Positions 1 to 12,300 of a stretch of 64,000 nucleotides of DNA are shown one piece after another (position 1 is the first letter of the stretch; every line of letters starts with the position of its first letter). The notes beneath the pieces are model-generated. The model saw only the letters and a program-made list of their open reading frames with translations, was not told the origin of the DNA and did no database searches. The stretch lies in contig CM074143.1 in assembly GCA_037178625.1 (NCBI GenBank), positions 868,001 through 932,000 of the forward strand, in the 5' to 3' direction. The position numbers and the translations under genes are program-made. This DNA comes from Skeletonema tropicum. Its lineage: Eukaryota > Bacillariophyta > Thalassiosirophyceae > Thalassiosirales > Thalassiosiraceae.

Positions 1-2
1 GC

Positions 3-563
3 GAGAAAGTTTGCCCCGATAATCCACATTTCAATGGGGATACACGGAAGATGGGCCGGTTGGAAGCATTACTGCTCATGTGGCCGCCAAAGCATCTTGA
101 GTTGGTTGTAGAGCTAACGAACAAAAATCTCACAGCAGCCAGAAAGCCGGAAATGACCAAGCAGGAGTTGTTAAAGTGGTTGGGATTGTGCCTCCTCATT
201 ACAAGACTCGACTACTTCGGAAGTAGGCGTGATCTATGGGATAAGCCCAAGTCATATTCGAAGTATGTACCCGCTCCCGACTTCAAAAAGACAGGCATGT
301 CACGTCATAGATTTGAGGAGATTTGGTCTAACATCCGATGGTCGAAGCAGCCAGAGACAAGACCTGATGGAATGAGTGATTCTGAGTGGCGATGGATGAT
401 GATTGATGACTTTGTGGCGCATTTCAACAAATACAGGGCCGAATCATTCACACCTGGTGGTTCAAATTGCAACAGTATTGGTACTGCCTTCCGTGCAAAG
501 GAAGGAAGTGCAATGGGTGGTTGGAGCACCTTGAATGGCACAAGCAGAATGATGCATAGATAG
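3..563 (+). pseudogene. piggyBac-type transposase fragment (DDE_Tnp_1_7), truncated at both ends
   Basis: The frame is open from the window edge, so the 5' end lies outside; the first ATG at 51 is probably internal. The protein matches the N-terminal part of piggyBac-derived transposases as found in stramenopiles: LLLMWPPKHLEL near the start, then TGMSRHRFEEIW, and DDFVAHFNKYRAESFTPG just before the point where the catalytic domain should begin. Right after FTPGG the similarity stops and the frame runs into unrelated residues and a stop at 561-563. The catalytic Asp residues and the C-terminal Cys-rich domain are therefore missing. It cannot encode an active transposase and is best read as a dead relic. 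Whether the break is a deletion or a frameshift cannot be decided from this copy alone. Confidence 0.75.
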
Positions 564-825
564 CAACTATATCATGCTTTTGATAGATAATACATAGTAG
601 AGAATTACATTACATACCCAGCTTTGTTCCTACACGCAAGACCAGGCCGTAGCCCACCATAAAACACCCTACGGGTCGCCTACATATCATGTGCTGTCGG
701 CATATCGATTTTGAACTTCAAAAATTCAATTTACCTACTACTTCACTACAGATAAAAGGTGGCATCGACACAATATGACACCATGATATTGCTGTGATAG
801 ATGGTCCATACCAAGGTTGAAACGT

Positions 826-1440
826 CTACAACACCAGTTTTGTCATGTGCATCGGTGTGGATGAGTAGAAGCGGAAAACACGAAATGTCGTCCCAGGACG
901 ACTTTCGGACGCGTCCTGGGACACGTGACATTGGCGTCTGGACACTAGCACTCGCTTCGCTTCGATGTTGCGTTGATGGGCTTCAAGAGCCTTTTCTTTG
1001 TACGCCTCACTACGTCGCTGCTCTTTTGAAAGCTGTGCTCTCACTTCTTTGACGGCCTGTAAGTAAATGTGGTATTAGTAATGAGCAATGAGTAGTGAGA
1101 GTCAAAATATAAGCCACAAAGTGAAAGCTCAAGACAAATAATAAGCATTACCTCTCCAGCCTTCTTTTGTGCCTCTGAGGATTTGTCCTTCCAAATGCTG
1201 ACCTCCTTCTTTGCTTCAAGCACGCTGTCTGTAACAATCTGCATCCTCTGCTCCAACGCTTTGTTTTCCACTATCAATTCATCTACCTTGCGTTGGATCA
1301 TCACCTTTTCATTGTCAAGAAGTTGGCACTGCTCGTCTGCCTTCATCATGGCTCGCTCACATTTTTCAAGCTGCTTCGTCTGCTGCGATGTCTTGGCCCG
1401 CAGAGCCTCAAATTCATCCTCCGTATCATGTGCAGCGCAT
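826..1440 (-). pseudogene. Coiled-coil gene remnant with one intron, cut off by the satellite array
   Basis: Two minus-strand coding pieces join across a good GT-AG intron at 1057-1151 (95 nt, phase 0, donor GTAATG, acceptor TTACTTACAG). The joined product is a charged heptad-type coiled coil; pieces that can be read are KQLEKCERAMMKADEQC and LSKEQRRSEAYKEKALEAH. The 3' piece ends at a stop at 826-828 after a stretch that no longer looks coiled coil. Upstream the frame stays open to about 1440 and then meets the first satellite monomer near 1475. No start codon or N-terminal domain is visible, so the gene looks truncated by array growth or rearrangement. Family unknown; coiled coils alone do not identify it. 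Confidence 0.5.
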
Positions 1441-1474
1441 CAAACCGTTGTCAGCAATATGCACAAGAGCGAAA

Positions 1475-4400
1475 GTCGGCGGCGATAGTACAAAAGCGCA
1501 TGTTCACTGTTCAAACGGTCAGCGTTTGAAGAAGCTATGGTATGCTACAGCCTCATAGCTGATCAGATTTGTCCAGTGTGGGCTGTCCTTCCACCACTTT
1601 CTACCAAATCGTATCTATCGTCGTCAATACACGCACGAGCCGCTGCTAGTGGCCCATTATAGTCGGCGGTGGTAGGAGACAAACATTTTTGCACTGCTCA
1701 GAGAGTTGGTGTGCAAAGAGGCTATGCTACAGCCTCGTAGCTGATATGAGAGGTCCAGTGTGGACTGGTCAGCAGCACCACATTCTATCAAATCGTGTCT
1801 ATCGTCGTCAATACGAGCACGAGCCGCTGCTAGTGGCCCATTATAGTCGGCGGCGATAGTGACTTTCTCATTTGCACTGCTCAGACAGTTGGCGTTCGTA
1901 GAAGCTATGCTACAGCCTCATAGCTGATCTGGGAGGTCCAGTGTGGGCTGTCCGGTTGCACCACATTCTACCAAATCGTGTCTATCGTCGTCAATACACG
2001 CATGAGCCGCTTCTAGTGGCCCATTATAGTTGGTGGCGATAGTGCAAAAGCTCATTTGCTGTGTTCAGAGAGTTGGTGTGCAAAGAAGCTATGCTACAGC
2101 CTCATAGCTGATCTGGGAGGTCCAGTGTGGGCTGTCCGGTTGCACCACATTGTACCAAATCGTATCTATCGTCGTCAATACGCGCATGAGCCGCTGCTAG
2201 TGGCCCATTATAGTCGGCGGTGGTAGGAGACAAACATTTTTGCACTGCTCAGAGAGTTGGTGTGCAAAGAGGCTATGCTACAGCCTCGTAGCTGATATGA
2301 GAGGTCCAGTGTGGACTGGTCAGTAGCACCACATTCTATCAAATCGTGTCTATCGTCGTCAATACGAGCACGAGCCGCTGCTAGTGGCCCATTATAGTCG
2401 GCGGCGATAGTGGCTTTCTCATTTGCACTGCTCAGATTGTAAGCATTCGTAGAAGCTATGTTACAGCCTCATAGCTGATCTGGGAGGTCCAGTGTGGGCT
2501 GTCCTGTTGCACCACATTCTACCAAAACGTATCTATCGTCGTCAATACACGCATGAGCCGCTTCTAGTGGCCCATTATAGTATATGGCGATAGTGCAAAA
2601 GCTCATTTGCTGTGTTCAGACTGTTGGCGTTCGTAGAAGCTATGCTACAGCCTCATAGCTGATCTGGGAGGTCCAGTGTGGACTGGCCAGCAGCACCACA
2701 TTCTACCAAATCGTGTCTATCGTCGTCAATATGAGCACGAGCCGCTGCTAGTGGTTCATTATAGTCGACGGCCTTAGTACAAAAGCACAATTGCTCTGCC
2801 TAGACAGTTGGCGTTCGTAGAAGCTATGCTGCAGCCTCATAGCTGATCTGGGAGGTCCAGTGTGGGCTGTCCGGTTGCACCACATTCTACCAAATCGTAT
2901 CTATCGTCGTCAATACAAGCATGAGCCGCTTCTAGTGGCCCATTATAGTATATGGCGATAGTAGAAAAGCTCATTTGCTGTGTTCAGACTGTTGGTGTGC
3001 AAAGAAGCTATGCTACAGCCTCATAGCTGATCTGGGAGGTCCAGTGTGGGCTGTCCGGTTGCACCACATTGTACCAAATCGTATCTATCGTCGTCAATAC
3101 ACGCATGAGCCGCTGCTAGTGGCCCATTACAGTAAGTGGCGATAGTAGAAAAACTCTTTTGCTCTGCCTAGACAGTTGGCGTTCGTAGAAGCTATGCTAC
3201 AGCCTCGTAGCTGATCTGGGAGGTCCAGTGTAGACTGGCCAGTAGTACCACATTCTATCAAATCGTATCTATCGTCGTCAATACACGCACGAGCCGCTGC
3301 TAGTGGCCCATTATAGTCGGCGGCGATAGAGACTTTCTCATTTGCACTGCTCAGACAGTTGGCGTTCGTAGAAGCTATGCTACAGCCTCATAGCTGATCT
3401 GGGAGGTCCAGTGTGGGCTGTCCTGTTGCACCACATTCTACCAAAACGTATCTATCGTCGTCAATACACGCATGAGCCGCTTCTAGTGGCCCATTATAGT
3501 ATATGGCGATAGTACAAAAGCTCATTTGCTGTGTTCAGACAGTTGGCGTTCGTAGAAGCTATGCTACAGCCTCATAGCTGATCTGGGAGGTCCAGTGTGG
3601 ACTGGCCATCAGTACCACATTCTACCAAATCGTGTCTATCGTCGTCAATATGAGCACGAGCCGCTGCTAGTGGCCCATTATAGTCGGCGGCGATAGTGGC
3701 TTTCTCATTTGCACTGCTCAGACAGTTGGCGTTCGTAGAAGCTATGCTACAGCCTCATAGCTGATCTGGGAGGTCCAGTGTGGGCTGTCCGGTTGCACCA
3801 CATTCTACCAAATCGTGTCTATCGTCGTCAATACACGCATGAGCCGCTTCTAGTGGCCCATAATAGTCGGCGATAGTAGAAAAGCTCATTTGCTGTGTTC
3901 AGAGAGTTGGTGTGCAAAGAAGCAATGCTACAGCCTCGTAGCTGATCTGGGAGGTCCAGTGTGGGCTGTCCGGTTGCACCACATTCTACCAAAACATATC
4001 TATCGTCGTCAATATGAGCATGAGCCGCTTCTAGTGGCCCATTATAGTATATGGCGATAGTAGAAAAGTTCATTTGCTGTATTCAGACAGTTGGCGTTTG
4101 AAGAAGCTATGCTACAGCCTCGTAGCTGATATGAGAGGTCCAGTGTGGGCTGTCCGGTTGCACCACATTGTACCAAATCGTATCTATCGTCGTCAATACA
4201 CGCATGAGCCGTTGCTAGTGGTTCATTATTGTCGGCGGTGGTATTAAACAAACACATTTGCACTGCCCAGATTGTAAGCATTCGTAGAAGCTATGCTACA
4301 GCCTCGTAGCTGATATGAGAGGTCCAGTGTGGGCTGTCCGGTATCACCACATTCTACCAAATCGTATCTATTGTCGTCAATACACGCATGAGCCGCTTCT

Positions 4401-5020
4401 AGTGGCCCATTATTGTCGGCGGCGGTAGTAGACAAACACATTTGCACTGCCCAGACGATTGGCGTGCATAGGAGCTATGCTACAGCCTCATAGTTGATCT
4501 GCGAGGTCCAGTGTGGACTGGCCAGTAGCACCACATTGTATCAAATCGTATCTATCGTCGTCAATACAAGCATGAGCCGCTTCTAGTGGCCCTTTATATT
4601 AAGCACATTTGCTTTGCCCAGACGTTTAGCGTTCATAGAAGCTATGTCACAGCCTCGTAGCTGATATGAGAGGTCCAGTGTGGGCTAGCCAGCAGCACCA
4701 CATTCTACCAAATCGTATCTATCGCCGTCAATACACGCATGAGCCGCTGCCAGTGGCCCATTATAGTCGGCGGCGGTAGGAGACAATCATTTTTGCACTG
4801 CTCAGACGGTAAGCGTTTGAAGAAGCTATGCTACAGCCTCATAGCTGATCTGGGAGGTCCAGTGTGGGCTGTCCGGTTGCACCACATTGTACCAAATCGT
4901 ATCTATCGTCGTCAATATGAGCATGAGCCGCTGGTAGTGGCCCATTCTTGTCGGTTGCGAAAGTCAACAAGCACAGTTGCTCTGCCCAGACAGTTAGCGT
5001 TTGAAGAAGCCATGCTATAT
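1475..5020 (+). repeat. Satellite array 1: about 19 degenerate tandem monomers of ~184 bp
   Basis: Successive copies of the landmark ACAGCCTCATAGCTGATCTG recur every 182-185 bp. Each monomer holds AGGTCCAGTGTGG, then CACCACATTCTACCAAATCG, then CTATCGTCGTCAATAC, then GAGCCGCTTCTAGTGGCCCA, then a more variable segment. Copies differ at many positions, and three kinds of variable segment alternate. Two monomers with GTCGGCGGTGGTAGGAG at 1662 and 2213 are 551 bp apart, which suggests an old trimer duplication. The array starts inside or beside the truncated coiled-coil gene and ends abruptly near 5020. Orientation is called + to match array 2 at 55187-64000, with which it shares its backbone. Confidence 0.95.
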
Positions 5021-5520
5021 CTGCGTTGACAACCTGATGAGGGTCAAGTTGAACTTGCCTGCAGTACCTCATTTACAAGCTCAAATCAATTCTTTCCCGC
5101 TATTTTTCGTTTCTTCTCAGTTACTTTGAAGTTGGTTCTTTGTTGCCCATACGGATTGATCAGGTAGAAGTGGTTATGTGAACTCACGAATGACCTGATG
5201 AGTTTTCACATTGGTATGCCAATGCATCGCATCAGCTGCAGTTCACTTCATTCTCATTGCTGATATTCTTCTTATGCTATATTGTGATGATTACTAACTT
5301 TTCAACATTTAACTTCTCATTGTTTTCACAAATGTCTTTGCTATTGTTGTGGGTTATGTTGCTGAGATGAAGATGCTACATCATATTTTTTATTTTTCTC
5401 CACTACGAGATGTGGGTTGGGATCCATTCTTCGTTTTCCTAGCAATTTGATGTTTCTCTATTTCTCCCAAATCTCACACACAGCAGATGATAACAGATAA
5501 CAGCATAAGAGAGGTTCCAC
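5021..5520. other. Unique spacer without recognisable genes
   Basis: AT-rich sequence between the end of satellite array 1 and the foldback element. No open frame of note on either strand and no RNA gene seen. The only structure noticed is a short inverted repeat, CATTGGTATGCCAATG, near 5210, with 6-bp arms. Confidence 0.5.
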
Positions 5521-6101
5521 TGGTACAAAATTCACGTAGAAACTGCTCACCGTAGGAATTCAACCAAATTTGTAGGAATTCAAAACCTTGACGAAACGTG
5601 ACGCGCCCTCTTCCCGCCAATTTTTTTATTAGTAAAATGCTCTAGCTTTGGGTCCGAGCGGCCAAAATTAAGTTTCAGGGAAGTGGTTTACATGCTATTC
5701 CCGAGATACTATCCTTTAGGTGACTATTATGTGAGTGTATACTGCGCTGGGTAGGTGATGAAAGCGTATATTTTCGTCGAGCTATGCATTTGAAGGTACC
5801 CTCTAGCTTCATGCTAGTCATGATGGCTGATGGCCGGCCAAATTTGTCTAGCAAAAAGCTAGTGTACTCTCACATGCATTTCTCAGCAGAGAGTTGGAAT
5901 TATCGGCCAACCAACATATGTACAGAACCCCCATTACGGTCGACAAAAGGATGGTAGTACCTTTAAAGCCGGTACATCAACTCTGTCAATCTCGATTTTG
6001 GCCGCTCGGACCCAAAGCTAGAGCATTTCACTAATAAAAAAATTGGCGGGAAGGGGGCGCGTCACGTTTCGTCGATTTTTTTTTACGTGGATTTTGTACC
6101 A
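5521..6101. mobile_element. Foldback/MITE-type element with long terminal inverted repeats
   Basis: The two ends are inverted copies. The outer 18 bp, TGGTACAAAATTCACGTA at 5521, are mirrored at 6084-6101 with one mismatch. An inner arm of about 80 bp (about 5589-5668 against 5995-6074) is nearly perfect, with two mismatches seen by eye. The left arm carries about 45 extra bases (5543-5588) that include a repeated GTAGGAATTCAA. The ~325-bp core has no coding capacity, so the element is non-autonomous. The flanks AGGTTCCAC and GAGTTCTAC match at six of nine positions, a weak hint of a 9-bp target duplication as made by Mutator-like transposases; the superfamily call is only inference. It ends about 250 bp before the TOR start codon. 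Confidence 0.8.
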
Positions 6102-6352
6102 GAGTTCTACGTACGGGGTGGGTGAGCGTCTGGAACCCCGCTTATGTGAAACAATAACCTACGGCAGCGCAGCTCTGGAATATACTCTATTAATTTACTC
6201 TCACTTGTTCTCTCTCCATCGATTGTGCTGGAGTAGTCGGCTGATATATTTCTACGCCGTGGGGAATGATATGGCCTGAAATAAATTGTTACAGAGAAAG
6301 ATACGAAACACATCAGATTGTACACGATTGACAACACACATCACAATTTGCA

Positions 6353-9300
6353 ATGGATTTTCTAAGTTTGGAGAGTGCCCTACTTCTGCAGGGTGGTACT
6401 CCATATTTTGGTTACGGTTGGTCAGACCCCTCATCATCTGGAAACACAGCAGATGATGGGACTGTAGACGGCGGCAGCATTTACGGCCCATCCAACGTTG
6501 GTAGTAGCAGAGGAGTTGGTGTGGCAGGAGGCGATTATTACAGCCATGGAGTAGGATATGGGAGTGACAATCATGTCGCTAAATTGCAAACGCCATTGGA
6601 TCCGTTACTGAAAGAACTCAAACGGGAGCATGCATCGTCTGCAGGACCACAGGATGTATTGGCATCCTTAATTTCCAAGGAAGAGCTTGAATTTTTGTTC
6701 AAGACTGCTTCTTCGAGAACTTCTACAACGAAGTCTTCTGATGTATCGGGGGGAAAGAAGTTCCCGGTGAAAAGTATTGATGTACCCGAAAGCGTAAGCA
6801 GTACAAACAAGGATACAATGGGCAAGGACTCACCAGAATTGTTCGATATTGCAAGGGCTGAGACTCCTTTGGCACGTGGGGGAAATCTGGAGGGTGCTTC
6901 AGCAACTGCACATCCAGCACCAACACCAACACCAAGCAATAAATCAGGCATTCATCAAAACCTATCACACAAACGTCCATTCTTATCGCACGTAGATAAC
7001 CTTCTGCAGACCACTCCTCACTTACGACACCTAACTGCTGCGTCAACAGATTTGTCTGGTTCAGGTCTCTACGATGACTCCAAAAACATCTTTTCTCAAA
7101 TGTTGAGCTTCGGAAGCAAGGATAGAAAGATATCTTCCGCCGACACTATTGATTCATCATCGGCGCCGGGAAACGTGGACTACGCTACATCTATCCTCCG
7201 TCAACGTGCCAACAGACGAGCATCGCTTGAACTCGCCTCATTTATGCGGTTGCTCTCTAATGAGATGCCCCAAGAGGCATTTGTTGTTGTCGAAACAGAA
7301 GTGTACAAAAAGGTATTCTCTCTTATGAAATCTAAGGCAGCACACTCAGATGATCGATTGGCTGGAGTTGCTGCAGTTGATGCTTTACTATCAGTGCCCT
7401 CGTCAAATGAAGAAACAAAAGCTATTCGTGTTGGTAATGCGTTGAGTAATGGACTCAAGGCTCCTCATGCAGATTATGAATTCTTACACGCGGTTGCCCG
7501 AGCCATTGGGCGAATGGCATTTGGATCTACGAATGTCGACGTGGTCGAATTCGAAATTACCCGTAGTCTGGAATGGGTGCAATCGGAGCGAAGTGATAGA
7601 AAGTTGGCAGCAGTTTTGGTCTTGAGTGAGTTGGCGAAATCTTCGCCGACTGCCTTCTATAGTAAGACAAACACTTCTTCTACTCTCAGTGGTGGAAGGG
7701 GAGGCAGCATGGGCGTTCTCGCATCTTATCTAGATGGGTTGGGTTTGAGCGGCACGAATGAGTTCTTGGAAAACATCTTTCCCGTGCTAGCTGATCCACA
7801 CCCTATTGTTAGGGTTTGTGCAGCCGATGCACTGTCAGAATGTTTAAAGATTTTGATGGACCGTCAGCAGCGATCAATGACAGCGCCACTTTGCAAGCTA
7901 CATTCTCAAATGATGGAAGGGCTTCAATGGACTCCGGGAGGCAAAGTCAATGATGGCGAAGACAAATTCAAAGAAAGAGACAATGCAATAAGAGCCCATG
8001 GATCGCTCCTTGTAGTGACGGAGATGATTCATCATTCCAGAAATTTCATTTTACCTCGTTTTGATGAAGTATGTACTGCAGTTCTCAAGTTTACTCACCA
8101 TCCAATGGCTTTGATACGACTTGAGTTGATTCGCATCATTCCCCAGCTGGCTCAAAGGAATCCAGACGTCTATGGATGCAGATATCTTTGCCAAAGTCTA
8201 GACTTTCTTCTGGCGAGCGCATCTACACCACCGCCCCAGAGAAGTGGTATAGATTTGAGGCCCAAAGCATTTCTTGCCATAGGGCAACTAGCGTTAGGAA
8301 TGAGCGACGAAGATATGGGTGGAGGAGACATTACTATCCCAACTGTAAGAATCTTTGACAAGCCCAAATCGGATATCGAAACTGAGGATGAAATGGAGTA
8401 TCATATCGTTGATCTCGAAGAAGAAAGTGTTTTTCAACAAAGGCTTGGTGACATTTTTGATTTAATCAGTGAATCACTCAAACGAAACAGGCTTGCTTCA
8501 CTTGGACATGTCGCCAAATATCGCTGCGACGTTCTAATTTGTTTCGCTAGCATGGTCGAAGCGTTAGGTCAGCACGCCACACCTTATGTCAAGAGAATAG
8601 TAGAGGACATGTTCAGGTCGGGGCTGAGCAAAAATCTGATAGGATGCCTCCATTCTGTTGCTGCAAGCTTACCATCTATGCAGCTCTATATTGAACGCCG
8701 GTTATTTGAGGAGGTTTCATTTTGCTTAGCCGGGACAAGATCGCTCAAATCTGCTTATAATTTATTTTCGGCAAGCGAAAATATCAGACCAGCTATGCCG
8801 TCCATTAACGAGGACACCTCCGTTTTACTTCGATCTTCAACGTCATCAATTGAGCATGGCACAGACAACAACTTAATGCGTTCGATGTCACTCGCGTCAA
8901 TGAACCCTAGTGGACGGCCCAGGAAGCGAAATCCGTCTGAGCTCGAAGTGAATGAGTTGTCCAGTACCGCATCGAGATCAGATTCAATAACTCAGACTCC
9001 TGCCACTGCTGGTGTATCTTCAAATTACGAGAGTGGTGTGGTAATCAATACGTCCACAAAACCAGAAGCAATCGACAAACTCATTCTTAGTCTAGAGACT
9101 CTGAGAACAATAGGAGAGTCTTACATGAGAGCTCATGAAAATGAAAATGGAAATATGCTATTACCCTTCCTACGCGATGTCATCTCAGCATACTTGGATC
9201 ATCCATCGAGTGACGTCCGGCGTGAGGCAGCTGTGACTTGCTCATTATTATTGTTACCCTTCGGGAAGAAAGTCAAAGAGGGTAACATTCTAAGTTTCAG

Positions 9301-12300
9301 ACTTGGACACGTGTCTGGAAGCTACGTGGAAGAAATACTACAAAAGCTGCTCCGAATATCAGTATCGGATTTGTCTCCAGTTGTACGACTTTGTGTGGTC
9401 AGCGGGTTGGATGAGCGTTATGACCCTTATTTGTCGCAGTTGTCCCTACTCCCTCCACTCTTTTTGATGCTCGAAGATGAAACGCTTGTCATGAGAGCGT
9501 GCGCCCTACAATTGCTTGGTCGGCTGTCCAGACTGAATCCTGCTACAATCCTGCCGGGGTTGAGGATTGTACTAACGGATCTTATACTTGAACTCCAATG
9601 CGGCGGGGATGGTGGTGGAAAAGAAGCGGCAACTCGTTTGATTATTGTTTTCTTGCGTGAAGAGGCACTGCAGCAGCTGGTGCGACCATTCATATCGTCC
9701 ATCATTGACTCACTGCCTTTATCTGATGATGTACCGCGGCTTGTATCAGCATCTCTAGAAGCGCTGGGCGAGCTTGCAGATGTTGCGCATGGTTCCATCA
9801 AACCATGGTTGCGGCAGCTTATTCCACATATCTTAAGCAATGTGGAGGAACAAAATAGCTCAAAACAAAAAGTCAGCTTATGGGCGCTCGGGAAAATAGC
9901 TTTTGGCACCAATTATGTGATATCGCCTTATCTGGACTACCCGAAGCTTCTTTCGCAAGCATCAAATATTTTACCGACAACGAAGAGAGCGTCTTGGGAA
10001 CTACGCCGAGAAGTATTTAGAACATTCGGAGTATTGGGAGCGTTGGACCCAGATCGCTTTGGATCGAGCTCAACACGCAAAGGTGGTGGAAAGGGTGGTG
10101 GTTATTTTGTTGAGCTTGATGAAGATAAAGAAGTTGGTACTAGTGCTTTGAATACAGCACATGGCTCTGAGATTCCGAAGATGGGTGAATGGAGTCAGCT
10201 TAACAACCAGGCTTCGTCAGACTCGCCACAGACAAATACAGGTTCTGACTTAGTGTCGCCGTCAAGTGAAAGTGGGAAGAAAGTGTATAAAGACTCAGAC
10301 AACGACGAGCCAGCGCATTTGTACATGTACGAACAATATGCGATGACAGCACAGTCTCTGTCGAAGCTACCCCCAGCACGACGTCTGTCACCATCAGATG
10401 ATGACTTTTATCCAACAGTTGCGGTGCAAGCACTCATGCGCATACTCAGGGACTCTTCTCTGTCAAATCTCCATGGTATGGTTATGAAAGCAGTGATGTT
10501 CATATTCAATGCTCTAGGTCTGAAATCAGTCCCATTTCTCAAAAATATTGTGCCACACATATTGTCAACAATCAAAGTATGTGGTCAGCATGGATTAAGA
10601 GAAGTTTTACTTCAACAAGTCGCAAATTTGAGTGCAATCGTTCGTGAGCATTTACGACCGTATCTACCCGCGATATTTGATGTAGTGGAAGAATTCTGGT
10701 TCACCCGTCACCTTTCTGCCCTTTGTTCCTTGGTGAAAAGAGTTGCAGTTGCTGTCCCAGACGACTTCAATACGTATGTTCCTCTACTAGTGCGACAAAT
10801 ACTTGCCACTATCGACTCGACAGACTTTAATGAGAGCACTTTCAAGGAACAAGCAGAGAGGCTAGACTTGATTCTTCAACTTATTCAAGGAATCAAGGGT
10901 GTCCTGGGAGAGTACAATCATTTGGTAGTTCCCGCATTGGTGAAACTTACAGACTTACTAATTGATCCGGATCCTGGCAAGAATTTGATCCGAATTTCTC
11001 CACCGCTTGGATCAACTAGATCTAATATCGCTGTCGAGACTGTCGAGACGTTATCAATTTTATTGGAAACAACGGAAATGAACGAGGGCAGGTTTTCCGA
11101 GACCATGGTAAAGTCGAATACTACACTACCAGCGCGAGTTGTCCAACCTTTCCTGAGAATGTTGGGTGGAGATGTGAAACCAAATAAAGATGTTGGTAGT
11201 ATTATGATTGACTGTCTTTGTATTTGCGTGAGACAGCTGGGTTCCAATAGATGGATGTCGTTCTACCACAATTCTACCCTTGCAGTTATATCTTCCTGGC
11301 AAGATAAGGTCGGAATAGAGAGAACAACATTTGATGAGGGAGACGACCTTGAGCCAAGAGAAATGGCCCACCATCAATCTTGTCCGATCGACATTTATAA
11401 TGATATGGTGGTTGAGTTGATCTCAAGCGCTAACAGGATGCGATGGGCGAATAATAGCGAAGACGGCAGCTTACCAACTGGCTTGTCGTTAGAGAATTCA
11501 GGACCTTCAGAGGTTTCTCTCACTGGGTTGGGCGAAGCGTTAAAGCCGAATACTACACGAAACCCACCATCGACGATTCAAGTACAGAACCAGATTGCAG
11601 CTCATCAAACAAACATCAATAATTTGCAGAGAGCATGGGACGTGTCACAGCGAAGTTCGCGTGAAGATTGGGACGAATGGCTAAGGCGGTTCTCTGTGCA
11701 ACTTTTGAGAGAAGCACCATCACCCGCTCTTCGAGCTTGTGCAGAGCTGGCGCAAGCTTATCAACCACTTGCGAGAGAATTATTCAGTGCTGCCTTTGCT
11801 TGCTGCTGGGTAGAACTGGATGACCACTACAAATCCAGTCTTATCTTTTCTATGGAGACTGTTTTCCAAGCTGACGCGTCACAGATATCACTTGAGATTT
11901 TGCAACTCCTCTTGAATCTCGCCGAATTTCTAGAAAAGAACAAGAAAACTGAACTACCCATCGACATATCAATCATCGCCGAGCTGGCATTGAAGTGCCG
12001 TGCGTATGCAAGGGCCTTACACTACAAAGAACGCGAGTACATTATGGGAAGAGGAGGATCCTGTGTTGAATCATTGATAGACATAAACAAAAAGTTGGAT
12101 CTCCCTGAAGCTGCTGTTGGAGTGTTACAGGCGGCAAAGATTGAGATTCAAAGACACAATCGTGCAGGCGACCACAATAATAGTATGGCATACAGTGTAT
12201 TGAATACCATTGACGGTGATAAAGGTTCATGGGCTGGTGACATTATGTATGAGTCTTGGTTAGCCAAGCTTGGCTCTTGGAGAGAAGCAGTGCAATTGTA

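Noticed and set aside
1475..5020. Telomere repeats or a terminal telomeric array
   Set aside because: No TTAGGG-type or related short telomeric repeats are seen near either satellite array or at the window ends.
3828..5072. Minus-strand frames of 67-81 codons in satellite array 1
   Set aside because: Same cause as in array 2; they follow the monomer period and their similarity to array 2 frames reflects nucleotide homology.
5021..5210. Hammerhead ribozyme cores suggested by CTGATGAG at about 5034 and 5196
   Set aside because: No GAAA box, no stem II geometry and no cleavage-site helix could be found around either motif.
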